Source: Macrophomina tecta (Eukaryota; Ascomycota; Dothideomycetes; Botryosphaeriales; Botryosphaeriaceae). Taken from it: a DNA stretch of 64,000 nt. Below the pieces are notes generated by a model. The model had not been told where the DNA came from. It searched no databases and saw only the letters and a list, made by a program, of their open reading frames with translations. Below, piece by piece: positions 45,022 through 56,430 of this stretch. A program made the position numbers and the translations under genes. Positions within the stretch are counted from its first letter, which is position 1; each line of letters begins with the position of its first letter. Location of the stretch: NCBI GenBank assembly GCA_024180945.1, contig JAKSGN010000037.1, forward strand, positions 1,059,501-1,123,500, read 5' to 3'.

Positions 45022-46895
45022 TAATATGTTTAAGACGGCTGCCCTAATTATAAGCCGCTTTATTCCGCGGAGTTATAATATAATACCGGCCTGGCTAGAT
45101 TTGGAATATAGTTATGCGCTAGCTGCTATGCTTACGACGTTGCGCGCAGCCGTGTCGGTAATATACGTTAGTTTCGACGTATGGACGTCCGACTCTAATA
45201 AGGCGTACTTAGGCGTTATTGCGCACTTTCTTGACGCCTCTTGCACGCGCCGTAATGTTCTTCTTGCCCTTCCTCGCGTCCGCGGCCATTATGACTCTGC
45301 GCGGATTGCAGGCTTACTTCTCTAGACGTTGTAGCGGTACGGCCTTACCGATAACGACTGCACACGGCTTGGCTACTTTATTGCGGATAACTATATTGTT
45401 AACGACTCGGCGCTAGAAAGGCTTAGCTAGAGCCTGCTAGCTATTAACGTTAAGGTACGTCGTATACGCTGCGCTAATTATATTTGTAATCTGGGGGCGA
45501 CGGCAGCTATATACGGCGTTGATAAGGACGCCGTTAACGACGTTATTTAGGTACTGGATAACGAGGCGGAGGAGCCTTATACTCGCCGTCGCCGTAGCGC
45601 TATAATTACCTTATCTACCTTATCTACCGAGCCTGAGTTACGCGTCGAGCGCTTGCAACAGACTCTTGCTTCCAAGGTGATAACGGAGGTGTAGAAACTC
45701 TAGGCGTGGCGTAGAATAGGGCCTATGGGTAAGTTGTATAATATTATCGCAGCTATACGCTCCTCTAGCCTCTAGAGCGACGTCTTTGACGACATTTAAC
45801 GCGCCGTCGCAACGCACGGTGAAGCCGTATTTAAACCGGTGAGCGATGGAGGCGTGCGCTGGAACTCGACATACGACATGGCGCAAGTTGGTAAGGGGAT
45901 TCTTATATAAATCTTATAATATATCTCTGAAACGACTTTCTAACGCGTCTACTAGCATGTGAGAAGCTCCGCCTGGCTATTGATATGTACTGCCTCGAGG
46001 CAAGCAGAGTCGCTCGTAATAACGCCGCTTATAACGTTATAGAGGATAGGCTTTTAGACGAAGATTGGGACGAGATTATGGAGCTAAAGGACGTCCTTAA
46101 GCTGTTTAAGGAGGCTACTAAACGCCTAGAGGGCGCTGGTGATGAGGGCTTATACGGCTTACTCTGGGAGTCGCTCCTCTGCCTTGAGACGATTATGACG
46201 TGCCTGGAGGATAAGAAGTAGTAGCTGAGTGTTTAGCCGAATACTTATCTTAAGGCGTGCGTTAATATGGCTTGGAAGAAGGTTAACACCTACTATAAGC
46301 GAAGTGACGAGACGCCCGTCTATAGAGTCGTTGTGGCTCTTTATCCTTGCCTCCGCTTTGCTTGGTTCAAAAAGCATTGGAGGGAGTTCACCGCCTGGTA
46401 GGATAACGCGCAGGCCGTTACTAAGGAACTGTATGAGAGCTATAAGCGTCGCTATGCTAATAGTTAGCCTCTAGTACCTCCTTTTTTACTACGTCGCTTC
46501 TCACCTGCCCGTGATGTTAGCGCTATCGACGAAGCCTGCCTAAACCTTGTACCGGACGAGCCCTCCGTCGCTGATGAGTACGACCGCTTCTTTAGCGAGC
46601 CTCCCGAACGAGACGTTGGCTAATACTTGTATAATCCGTTGCGTTGGTGGAGGGAGCGTGCAACCGTATATCCCACGATGAGCCGTATGGCGTTTGATCT
46701 TCTATCATGCCCGCCTACCTTATGTGACGTTGAGAGGGCCTTTAGCGCCGCAGGCGAGTGCTTCGACGGCTTGAGGAGCCGCCTACTCGATGAGGTGGGT
46801 GAGGAATAGATGATCATGGCCTCCTGGCTACGCGCAGGCCTTATTAATATACAGGGCTTCGGCGGCAATGATAACGGCAGCAATGACGTTAGGTA
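45022..46895 (+). pseudogene. hAT transposase relic, 5'-truncated (hAT-2)
   Basis: It reads in one frame from YVSFDVWTSDSNKAYLGV (first catalytic Asp, about 45170) through ADNYIVNDSAL, RRIRCANYICNLGA and WRRIGPMGKLYNII to the dimerisation domain (RMAFDLLSCPPTLCDVERAF, about 46690). Many in-frame TAG codons and a few TAA interrupt it. The 5' part with the BED finger is missing to the left, where pogo-3 lies. No terminal repeats were found, so the element limits are unknown. Confidence 0.82.
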
Positions 46896-47121
46896 GGACG
46901 GCGGTGTGGCTATATAAACACCATGAGCATTTCCTCTTTCGGACGACGATAGCAATATACATATTATTCATACGCGTTTCTTCATGCGCCTCTCCAAGCC
47001 GGAACAACGGCTGGGAGACGAGGAGATATTCTGCTAATTTTGTATACTAATTCCGCCCCTTCCCCAGCAGATTACTTAACACCATGCCGATTACCCTTTT
47101 CGGAAGCAAACAGGCAAGTAC
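46896..47121. other. Spacer between hAT relics
   Basis: No gene or clear element end was recognised here. Confidence 0.3.
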
Positions 47122-47218
47122 TTGATTGTTTGTTTGATAACAAACAATCAAAGCAAGTAGAGGGGCCCTCGCCTACCAAGTAAGGCAAGTAAGAGCCCCT
47201 CTACTTGCTTTGTTTGTT
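47122..47218. repeat. Pair of overlapping hairpins
   Basis: TTGATTGTTTGTT (47122-47134) pairs with AACAAACAATCAA (47139-47151) around TGAT. A second, longer stem pairs the AATCAAAGCAAGTAGAGGGGC side (about 47145-47166) with GCCCCTCTACTTGCTTTG (47195-47212). The two stems share an arm and so are mutually exclusive. They lie directly upstream of a hAT fragment and could be its terminal or subterminal structure. Confidence 0.75.
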
Positions 47219-47658
47219 TGTTGACCACGCTGCCCCCAGTCAATACTAGTCGCAGCGGCGACGAGCCTCCTTCTCGCAAGCGCCGCAAAGGGACTCCCAC
47301 CGAATTCGACGCGTGGCTGGAAGCAACTAGAGTTAGGACGGCTACAACAACAATAGCGGTCGACGAGTATACCTCCTGGCAGAACGAGCCTCTGAACCCA
47401 GTTGACTACGACAACCCACCCCTCCAGTACTGGGCAGCGCGCCTCACACGCTTCCCTCGGCTCGCCCGCATGGCATTGGATATATTCTCCATACCCGCAA
47501 TGTCGTCGGAATGCGAAAGGGTCTTCAGCCTGGCAGGTAAGATGGTGACTCCCCAGCGCAGCCGCCTGGAGGCCAACACCGTCGCTGTGGCACAGATGAT
47601 GAGGTCATGGATTGATACTGGATTGGTACAAAAGGTAGTATGGGCAACATTGAGGTAG
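47218..47658 (+). pseudogene. hAT dimerisation-domain fragment (hAT-3)
   Basis: 146 codons, open, with no good start. Contains SRKRRKG, then PLQYWAARLTRFPRLARMAL, then IFSIPAMSSECERVFSLAGK with the catalytic Glu. This is only the C-terminal end of a hAT transposase. It differs from the other hATs in the window (SSECERVFS versus SDxPERVFS). No RIP-type stops. It may be the last exon of a deleted element. Confidence 0.8.
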
Positions 47659-47767
47659 TATGGACAATAGGTAAGATAAAACATACCAAAACAAGGCTAG
47701 GAGGAAGGGTAGAGGCGGCTAGACACGTTACTAACTACGCCTCAGATAGTACCAAATTGCAACACCA

Positions 47768-47878
47768 TGCCAAGACTCACGATAATCTATCACTCACTTT
47801 TGGTCACTTCACTCACTTAGGCGCTCCAAATTGGCCACTTTCACTCACTCACTCCGCCGATTTTGCCTAGTCTTGGCA
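47768..47878. repeat. Small inverted-repeat unit with CACTCACT tracts
   Basis: TGCCAAGACT (47768-47777) faces AGTCTTGGCA (47869-47878). Between them CACTCACT recurs several times. It could be a tiny non-autonomous element; no target duplication was identified. Confidence 0.4.
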
Positions 47879-47905
47879 CTTCAATCACTTAATGGTCTCT
47901 GAGTG

Positions 47906-50723
47906 CAGTGTGAAAAATGGACGGATGGATCGGCCGATCCAGATCCAAAACGCCACTTGGACGGATTTGGACGGATTGCTGGATCTAATCCATTTTGATC
48001 CATGGGGGCGCTTGAGCTTAAGCCACTGAAAATCTAATTAAAATTGTGAGTGTCTATCTGAAGTTTGACTCTAATCATATGAAATTGCTGTCTTCCTGAT
48101 ATCAATAATCTTTGCCTTACCCTAAGAGTGTAAACACTGAGCAGCTTGTATTGTGCTCTGCTTAAGATGATTGCGGCGCTTCGTTATTATAAGGCCAAGC
48201 CTGCTGAACACTCGCTTAGGCTCATCGCTCATCGCCGGAATTGAGAGCATGTCGAAAGCCATTTGTGCAAGATGAGGATACTCGGTGGCTCCAATAGTAC
48301 GCCACTAATGTAGTGGATTTTCGGTATTAACTTGCGCTTGGTTGTTATAACGGTCGAACTTATCTGTAGTAACTACCTTGCGAGATTGGCTTCGAGCTTT
48401 AGCTAAACCCCTTATGCGGTATGCCTCTATTGTATTTAGTTCTCGCTTAGTCTTCTTTAGCGGTGAGATAGTCTCTGAGACTGGTTGTTGCTTATAGGTA
48501 GAGTTCTATAGTGATTTGACTGCTCTTTTTCCGGTAGTAATTTAGGACTTGTTGTTTGCCTATTGAGACTCGATGAACTTCCAGGTATAGCCAGGATGTA
48601 GTATAGTTGCTGCTAGGTATGTAGGTGAGTCACCGAGCTTTGCATAGTACTCCTCGGCCTTGTTAAGCGCAAGCTTGATCTGGGTGGCGAAATGCTATTG
48701 TTCTTTAGATGTAGCTGGCGGGGCATGCTTGTAGCGTTCGTACGCGGCCGTGAACTCCTCAACGATACATTCGAGGTCCATCTGAACATTACTAAGTCCA
48801 CAGGATTTGCCGTCACCTGGCTGGCCTTGGAGATCCATTGTAGCACTCCAGCATGGCTCGAGCAGTTTTGCGTACTGTGTTAAGATATCCCAGTCTTCTG
48901 CCTCGAGCGTATCTCTCAGGATAGCATTCTGCGCAGCATCTTCATCTTCAGCCCAGCGTCCTCTAGTCTTCTCCTTTCCAGCCCGTTCTCGCTCAGATGC
49001 AATAAATTCCTCAAAAGGAGCTCGGAGCTTCAGGAGTGTCAGAATCTCATCGTATACGCTGTTCCAGCGAGTGTCGTTGCTTTGGTGAAGCTCGCGCGTC
49101 TTGATTGTATGCTATTTATTTGGATCCACGATGGTTTTGAAGTACTTAAGTTGAGTAGTATGCCACCGGTTTCGCCTCTGAGGACTTGCGTACGTCTAGA
49201 CGATGAGATTATGAGCCCTGCCAACCGGTCTAGTTCTTCTTTACTGCCTCAATTCTTCCTTTAAGTTCGCCGGTACTGAGTCGTCGAACTTAAAGAGATT
49301 CTCGTTAAAGCCGAACAAGAGATGGCGAGCGATTAGGTTGATAATATGGCCTGCGCAGCGCAGGCGACGCTTATTCGGATTAAAATTGAACTTATCTGCA
49401 ATGAACTGCATCGCCGTATCGTTATTCGGAGCGTTGTCTAAAACGAAGAAGCCTAGCTTGTCTTGGATGCCGAAATCTTTGATTACCCGGATAATCTGCT
49501 CTGCAACCTCCCCACCTGTATGGGAGTCAGATTGCTCAGGTGTCGCTAGAAGGATAGATTGGGATTCAAACTTCATATTGATAAAGTGAGCAACGATGCC
49601 GTTTAGGGAGATATAATTGCCGGATGTCTAGAGGTTAAACGAGATATGAATCTTGCTGATAGTATTTTGTAGCTCTTTTCTGACTACTGCCTTATGAAGT
49701 CTATATCCTTTTAGAATCTAGTGCCTTATAGTTGGTCCGCAGGGCATTGCATCTCTTGCACGCGGTGAGAGATAAGTAATAAACTCGCGGAAAACTTTAC
49801 TGTCGACTTGCCGAAACGATACGTTATCGTAGATAATCTACCGAATAAGAAGCTTCTGAAAAGTATTCTTATCGAACGCCAGTGCCAACTTATTTAGGAT
49901 TGCTTGCTCACGAGGCTCATCAGCATTTAAGCCTGCTGGTACTGACGTATTCTTCCGCTCGAACGGTATAATCTCCTTCTCTTTATTGAAGGTTTCGCCA
50001 TGAACTTGGCGGATGTGTTTTGTTACATTCGCACTTCCACGCTTAATATTGTAATGGTGCCTAGGACGTACACCTTTAGCATTGTGGTAGCGAAGACATA
50101 ACCACTAACGATTCGAAGATTTGGAATCTTTAGTCGGTATACTAACTTTCTAGATGCCCGAGCTGAGCTTGCCTGTGAGCTGTGTAATAGGAATGCTGAA
50201 CCTAGGTAGTCCCCCCCAGTCGACCGAGTCGTAGTTGAACCGGGATTTTTCAAATGGAGTAGCCTCGCCGGCTCGCGCTTTATTACTCCATTCTGAATCG
50301 AATGTGAGCTCGTCCGTAGGAGTCGATATATTGGAGGCAATACAGGAAGTACTGGCGAGTGATGGGGATGACGGTGCCACCGATTGTGTAGATAGAGGCG
50401 CTATTGTAGGGGGTTGATAATTGTACAATTCTGAAGCTTCTCTTATAGTAGAATACCACTGACAATTGTCGTTAGATGGAGGTGTAAAGCTTGTTAATAT
50501 TAAGGAGAAGATACGAAATCCGGATCGTTATAAAGGCGTAAAGCTTTGACAGCTTCATTCAGGGGAATCGCTAAATGAGGATGTAGATAGCGATGGCTTG
50601 CGCCACAATACCCCAGTGGATCAGAATGGACGGATTATCCAATCCACGCTAGATCCGGATCAACGCCACTTTGGACGGATTCGGACGGATCGGTGTTTTC
50701 CGATCCGTCCATTTTTCACACTG
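47906..50723 (-). mobile_element. hAT element (hAT-4), decayed, without matching TSD
   Basis: 2818 bp between perfect inverted ends CAGTGTGAAAAATGGACGG. The 8 bp to the left (TCTGAGTG) and right (GTTGAAGG) do not match. The right flank is Helitron coding sequence while the left flank is not, so one side has been deleted or exchanged since insertion. Confidence 0.88.
48130..50430 (-). pseudogene. hAT transposase relic (hAT-4)
   Basis: It reads right to left with several stops. A weak N-terminal part (about 50430-50000) is followed by FFVLDNAPNNDTAM (about 49430, second catalytic Asp), RRLRCAGHIINLIARHLL (about 49340), RWNSVYDEI (about 49060) and a dimerisation domain FDMLSIPAMSDEPKRVFS near 48240. 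The catalytic Glu of DEPERVFS is Lys here, a G-to-A change. It cannot be active. Confidence 0.8.
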
Positions 50724-53700
50724 GTTGAAGGTCATGGATGAGATCCACGTATCCTGGCAGGGGCCGGAGAAACCAGCGCCGAGCGACCTGACGGCACTCT
50801 TGTCGGTCCGGCGACGGGTGGTCGAGAAGGCACTGCTGTGGCTGAAGAGACATAATCCTCTATATGCCAACATTGAGATCGACGTAGCCGAAATGCACCG
50901 CTGGGAGGCGCCATCGCACGGGGTCCCCCCTCAAGTTTACGATCGATTGGAGCGAAACGAGCCTTCGGCAATGGAGAAGGCACGAACGGCGCACGTCGTC
51001 CCACCAACAGAGCACGGCCTGGAGGACGGGGTCCCAATGGATGTCCAGGAGCTTTTAGCATCACTCGAGCAGGGGCACGACGTTTGCGGAAGCGAGGTCG
51101 GAGATGATGCTGCCAACGCAGACGATGGTCTGGATGGGCAAGAGAGTGCCCGGGATCGGGTCCACGAGATCAGCTCGTCTGGCATGTTCGGCCTCGACTC
51201 CCGACCGGACATAGCAGATGCAGAGAAGCTCCGGTATCTCTGTGCGGCTACGGGCAAAACTGGTCCGTCGGGCCGGACACGGGAAAGTTCCTGGGCAGGA
51301 TCGGCCGAGGTCCGTCGTGGATATGCGGCTGAGCCTTACATTCTGGTCTCTCGGGGTGATGAGTTTGCCGATTCATTTGATCCGCACTTCTTTGCAAAGA
51401 CCTTCCCTACATTGTTCCCCTTCGGGAGCGGGGGTCCCCGCCAGGCCGAGGAAAGCATCCTTGATGCGGAAGGGGATGGGCTCGGTGGCCTTGAAGTGGA
51501 GGCGGCTGCGCAGAGTCTCGTGTCGTCCCGAAACATACGCTTGGAGATATGGGCCGAACTGGCGCTCCAACGCCACGGCGGCCGCTTTGCAGCCCACCAT
51601 TTGTTTGCCTTTCTCGTCTTCAACATGGGAGTCAGGTCAAGGAACCGTCGTGTGAGCATGGGAAGTGTGAGGAAGAAGGATTTCCCAGACGTGGAGCGCA
51701 TCGTCCGATCTTTGAGTGCCGCGAGGCTGGAGAACGCCAAAGCCGAATTGGAGGCTTCCGGGAAGACCACGGACAAGGGGGTCAATCTGCTGCTGAGGAG
51801 CCTGTCGCTGTACGGCTATCGCCAACCGACGTCCAGGGAGAGCCGCTTGACCCTGCGGCGGAAGATCAAGTCCCTCATAATCCGGTACGGCATCCCAGCG
51901 ATTTGGTTCACGCTCAACCCGAATGACATCACGAACCCGGTGAAGCTCAGGCTCGCTGCATATCGCTTCCGGGATCCAGACGAAGCCGAGGCCTTCTTGA
52001 GGAGCCTGGACCAGGCACACAAGAGGGCGCGGCTGGCGATATCAGACCCTCTGAGCTCGGCCATATTCTTCCATAGGGAGGTCTCCATGTTCTTCAAGCA
52101 TTATGTGAGGACCGGGGAGGATTCTGTCTTCGGCCGCATCAGCCACTACTTCGGAGCAGTGGAAACGAACGAGCGCGGGGCGCTCCATGTGCACGGCCTG
52201 CTCTGGCTTCAGGGAAACGTGCATCTGAGCTCTCTCCTGACGGACGTTCAGGGGAAGGCCCAGGCCGCGTATCGGGAACGAGTGATCGAGTACATAGACA
52301 GCGTCTTTACAGAGGTCAGTCGCATATCCAGTCCCGCTTGGGCAGATGCCCGATGCAGGAGGATAGTAACAATACAGCAGGATCTCGACCAAGAAGCATC
52401 TGCGGTAGCGGGGGCGGACAGATCGGTGGCGTCCGACATATCGTCGCTTTTGCAGAACACCGAACAATTTGCCGCCGCATTTGAGGAGGAAGCCAATTTC
52501 TGTGCCGGCGCCACCCAGATCCACACCCACAGCCCGACTTGCGTGAAATACTCCATTGGGAAGGCCGGCATTCCCGGTCGACAAGGGAAGAGGCGTGATC
52601 TATGCCGGTTCAAAGCGCCCTGGAGATTAGTCGAGAAGACGGCCTTTACAGACGATGGAGTGCTGCAGATCCGGCGCAGCCACAGCATGGTGAATCGGTG
52701 GAACAAGGCCATGGCTGTGGGGCTGCGACACAACCATGATATCTCCTTCATCGCGACGAAATGCAAGGGCCTGGCCATCGTCTTTTATGTGACTAACTAC
52801 GCCACCAAAGTGGAGGACCCGGTGTGGAAACGCGTGGTTGCAGCCAGGGACCTGTTTCAGGTTATGGAGGACGGGGCGGCGCGGAACCAGCCAAACACCG
52901 GCCAGGGGCCGGCCGAGAGTGACGGTAGAGAGAACAGGACGCGGCAGTTCTTGATGAGAGTGGCGAACAGGGTCTTCACCGAGCGGACCTTGTCCCAGGT
53001 GGAAGTGGTGGCGCATTTGCAGGGGTACGGCACCGAATTCGCAAGCAATGACGCCTGGACGTTCCTGAACGTATGTACCCTTTACTGGCATATCTTCCGA
53101 CGATGGCGACACCTCCAGCGTGAAGCAGGCATGGAGACTCTGGATGAGCAAGGCGAGGAGACGATCTTACTCGAAGAAGCCGGACAGAAAATCTCTTTCG
53201 TACAAGCGTACGCGCATCGGGGGAAGCTTCTCGCAGAAGTGTCGCTCTATGACTATATGTCAACGATCACGTTGAGGCGGAAGAACAAGGGCACAGTAAG
53301 GCGGGGTGAGGTGGAATTTGATGGCTCGTGGCCGCTCTCGAAGGCGTGGGTGCAGGTACTCCGAAAACCGGGCAAGGACGCCATCGTCTGCTTGGACGGT
53401 TACCTGAGCATGGACTTCGGTGAAGAAGACGAGCTCTATTACAGGAGGTAGGTGCGGCGACGACGCGAGCAGATTGACCGTTTTCCCCATCCAAGGGGAG
53501 CAAGGCAAGGCGAAATGTTGACTTTGACGATGCAGGGCAGCTGTACAACATCTCGCCATCTTTGTCCCGTGGGAGTCGTTCCTGTCCGAGATATCGGGCG
53601 ATATCAATGACATCTGGGAGAGACAAAGGCAGGGCTTGTCTCGGAGGACCTCATTCCTGGTGGAGAACATCCAACTACTCCGCCGGTCCGCTGAGGACGT

Positions 53701-55948
53701 GAAGCGGGACGCTAAGCAGTGGGCTGCCCTGTCTGGGGAGACCGATCCTACGACAGATGCGGTGAAGTCGGGCATAGCCAACGGCGACGAGGGACCGAGG
53801 ACAGCGTACCGGTCAGATAGTGTCGGCAATGCAACGCGCGTCATCGATGTCTTGAGAAATGCTCTAGGAAGTAGCCAGGTCACACGCGGTTCGAAGGAGA
53901 TCTCGGCAATGGTGCAGAAACTGTGCCGATTCCAGCTAGCTGTCTTATCTTCAACGGAGGAACTGCACGCCAGCATCGTCCTCGAGCAAGGGGCGAGGAC
54001 CCTAAGCATCCCAGGGGGGCCGTTTCTCGGAGCAGAGATCCCAGGGCAGGAACAGGTCAGGTCGATTAAGTCGCAGCAGATCAGCGTCTCCCGAGAAAGG
54101 GAGAAGATGATCCAGGGGATACAAAGGCAGCCCGACGCTAACGCGACCGCCCATAGTGCAGCCGTGTACAGTGTACTGAGTGGCTTCGGGGAGCAAAACG
54201 TCCATATCACAGACGCAGACTCGGACATCCTGGCCCAGAGCACAGAACCATCCACCAGCGTTCAATTCGGACCATCCACGTCCTTTTCCGAGGCGGGGAG
54301 GCAGCTGGCCGAGCGGCTCACGCTCAATCAAAGGCAGAGCATCGCCCTTCGGTTGATATGCCGCCAACTAGACCGAGTGCGGCGTGATGAGAGCGGGACT
54401 CCTCAGCTCTGCCAATTCGTCGGAGGCGAAGGCGGCACCGGAAAGTCGCGCATCATCGAGGCCCTCGCCGAGCTGTTTGCCGGCAAGGGGATATCACACC
54501 GTCTGCTAGTGACCGCGACCTCGGGGACGGCGGCCGCAAGAATCAACGGTATCACCATCCACTCGGCGTGCAATTTCTCAAAAGACACCTCGCGCACGGG
54601 CAACCATAAGGACGTGGACGGGATCACGTCGTCCAACTCGGCAGATCTCTGCATTGACGGCCAGGCAAGAATGGACTGGCAAGAGAAATACCTGCTCATC
54701 ATCGACGAGGTTAGCATGTTGGGCGCGCGCACACTCTACGCGGCGAACGAGCAGCTGCGCAAGCTGCGGGGGTCCGCGCAAGACTTCGGCGGCATCCCCA
54801 TCGTCCTTTTCTGTGGGGACTTCCACCAGTTCCGGCCGGTACAGGAGAGGTCCATCCTCCTTCCCAGCACGGCGTTTCCGTGGGATGAAGAGAAGACATT
54901 CACGACGGAGCAGCGATACCAACACGACAGGGCGCACGCGCTGTGGAGCAAGTTCACCACCGTAGTCGTCCTGAAGGAGCAAGTCCGTGCCGCGGGAGAC
55001 CCTCGACTGCAGCGGCTGCTGACCCGCATCCGGCAAGGCGTACAGGACCAGTCCGACCTGAACCTCCTGAACAGCACCTGCTACCGAGAAGGCCGGCGGA
55101 TCCCATGGGAGTCGGGCATCACCGTGGTGACGACGCTGAACAGGAACCGGTGGAACTTGAACATCGAAGCCACGCTCTCTTTCCAGAGGCAACATCAGGC
55201 ACCGCTCCGCATCTTCATCTCCGAACACAAGTGGAAAGATGGCCAGCCCACGGAGGAGGAGGCGCTCATGATCTTGAACCACGGGGACGACAGTGGCATC
55301 CCAGCACCAGCCATCTTCATCTTCGTCCCCGGCATGCCCGTCGTTGTGAACCAAAACACCCACCAGGGCCTGAAGCTGGTCAATGGCGCCAGCTACACGG
55401 CATTGGACATCATCCTCGACAGGGCGCACCCGGGGCATCGCATCAACGGCGACACCATCCTCCACTTCGGCCCGCCGGCGGGGATTCTGCTGGCGGGAGA
55501 GACGACTCGAGACCTCCACTTCGTCGGCATGCCGGCCGGCACCGTCCTCCTGACGCCCATCAGCACCAAAATCGAGTGCCAGAGGAAGCGACCATGGCAA
55601 CGTAGTGACGTGACTCGCAGGGGTTTATCATGCGCGGCCGCGTTCGCCTGCACGGATTATAAGGTGCAAAGCCGGACCTTAGACCGGGTGGCGCTGGAAT
55701 TGCAGGGGACCAGGACGACGAAGATCGACGGCCGGGCGGTTCCCAGTCAATGCGACCCGTACAGCTTGTACGTGCAGCTGTCGCGCTGCCGGTCGTTGGA
55801 TGGCATCATGCTCGTGTCCAAGGCGCGAGAGAGAGATTTCGTAGGCAACAAGGTGCCCCAGAGCATGGTCGCTGCGGAGGAGAGGCTGGAATCGCTGAGC
55901 AACGCGACTGTCGAGGAAGCAGAATCGTGGGACTGGTGGAATGGATAA
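50671..55948 (+). CDS. Helitron Rep-helicase, 5'-truncated but otherwise open
   Basis: Two exons, 50671-53447 and 53536-55948, give 1729 aa if the ATG at 50671 is used. That ATG lies in the end of the neighbouring hAT; true Helitron sequence starts at 50724. The 88-bp intron (GTAGGT donor, CAG acceptor) turns two frames into one, joining ELYYR to the AAVQHLAIFVPWE block. Domains: a DUF6570-like N-terminal part (VSWQGPEK to LKRHNPLY), a Helitron-like N domain, and the HUH nuclease with His506/His508 (HVHGLLWL) and catalytic Tyr706/Tyr710 (YVTNYATK). Then comes a PIF1-type helicase with Walker A GGEGGTGKS (about 1222), Walker B LLIIDE, CGDFHQFRPV and a C-terminal YVQLSRCRSLDGIM. GC-rich, no RIP. 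The missing N-terminus probably prevents autonomous rolling-circle transposition. Confidence 0.9.
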
Positions 55949-56006
55949 GTTGGGTCGTCCGGGAGGGGCGCGTCGCATTATTTATATTCAGCAAAGTAAC
56001 TAGTTA
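55949..56006. other. Helitron 3' flank up to the MITE
   Basis: Short stretch ending in TAACTAGTTA, the palindrome also found at the pogo-2 insertion site (41253-41263). It ends with CTAG-T, compatible with but not proof of a Helitron 3' terminus, and no clear hairpin precedes it. Confidence 0.35.
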
Positions 56007-56430
56007 ACGTGTTTCACCAGTGAGCTGCGCACCCCAGTGAGCTGCGCACCGCGTTTCTCACCAAAAATCGTAAATTTGGCAGCACAGTATCTCCACAACC
56101 ACTAGATAACAACTTCTAAAACTCTACGGATAAGTTTGCACACATATTCCACTATTCTCCTCTTAAATTTATAAGAATGCGTCAAGTGGCCATGGAGATA
56201 TGTAATTTCGGACCCCAAAATCTGCTCTAATTCTTGCATGTCAACACTCACCCTGTCAATCACTCTAAAAATGAGAAAGAGAAAACATTGAGCGTATAAA
56301 AGCTTAATAATGGAATTTTGGCAGATTTTATTAGGTGACTGTGGAGATATCGTGCTGCCAAATTTACATTTTTTGGTGAGAAACGCGGTGCGCAGCTCAC
56401 TGGGGTGCGCAGCTCACTGGTGAAACACGT
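56007..56430. mobile_element. MITE with pogo-type ends
   Basis: 424 bp, no coding capacity, flanked by TA (56005-56006, 56431-56432). Its inverted repeats are about 90 bp long, start ACGTGTTTCACC and contain CAGTGAGCTGCGCACC twice (56018-56033, 56035-56050; 17-bp period). The outer 12 bp equal those of pogo-2 and pogo-3, but the duplicated inner motif matches none of the autonomous elements in this window. Confidence 0.93.

Noticed and set aside
53449..53451. True stop splitting the Helitron protein in two
   Set aside because: A GTAGGT donor overlaps it and a CAG acceptor at 53535 restores a continuous frame at a conserved block, so an intron is the simpler reading.
43099..56430. One large pogo-type element bounded by the MITE end at 43099 and the inverted end at 56430
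   Set aside because: A complete left end lies at 56007 with its own TA, giving a 424-bp MITE. The 43099 end is cut after 65 bp by pogo-3 and nothing links it to 56430.
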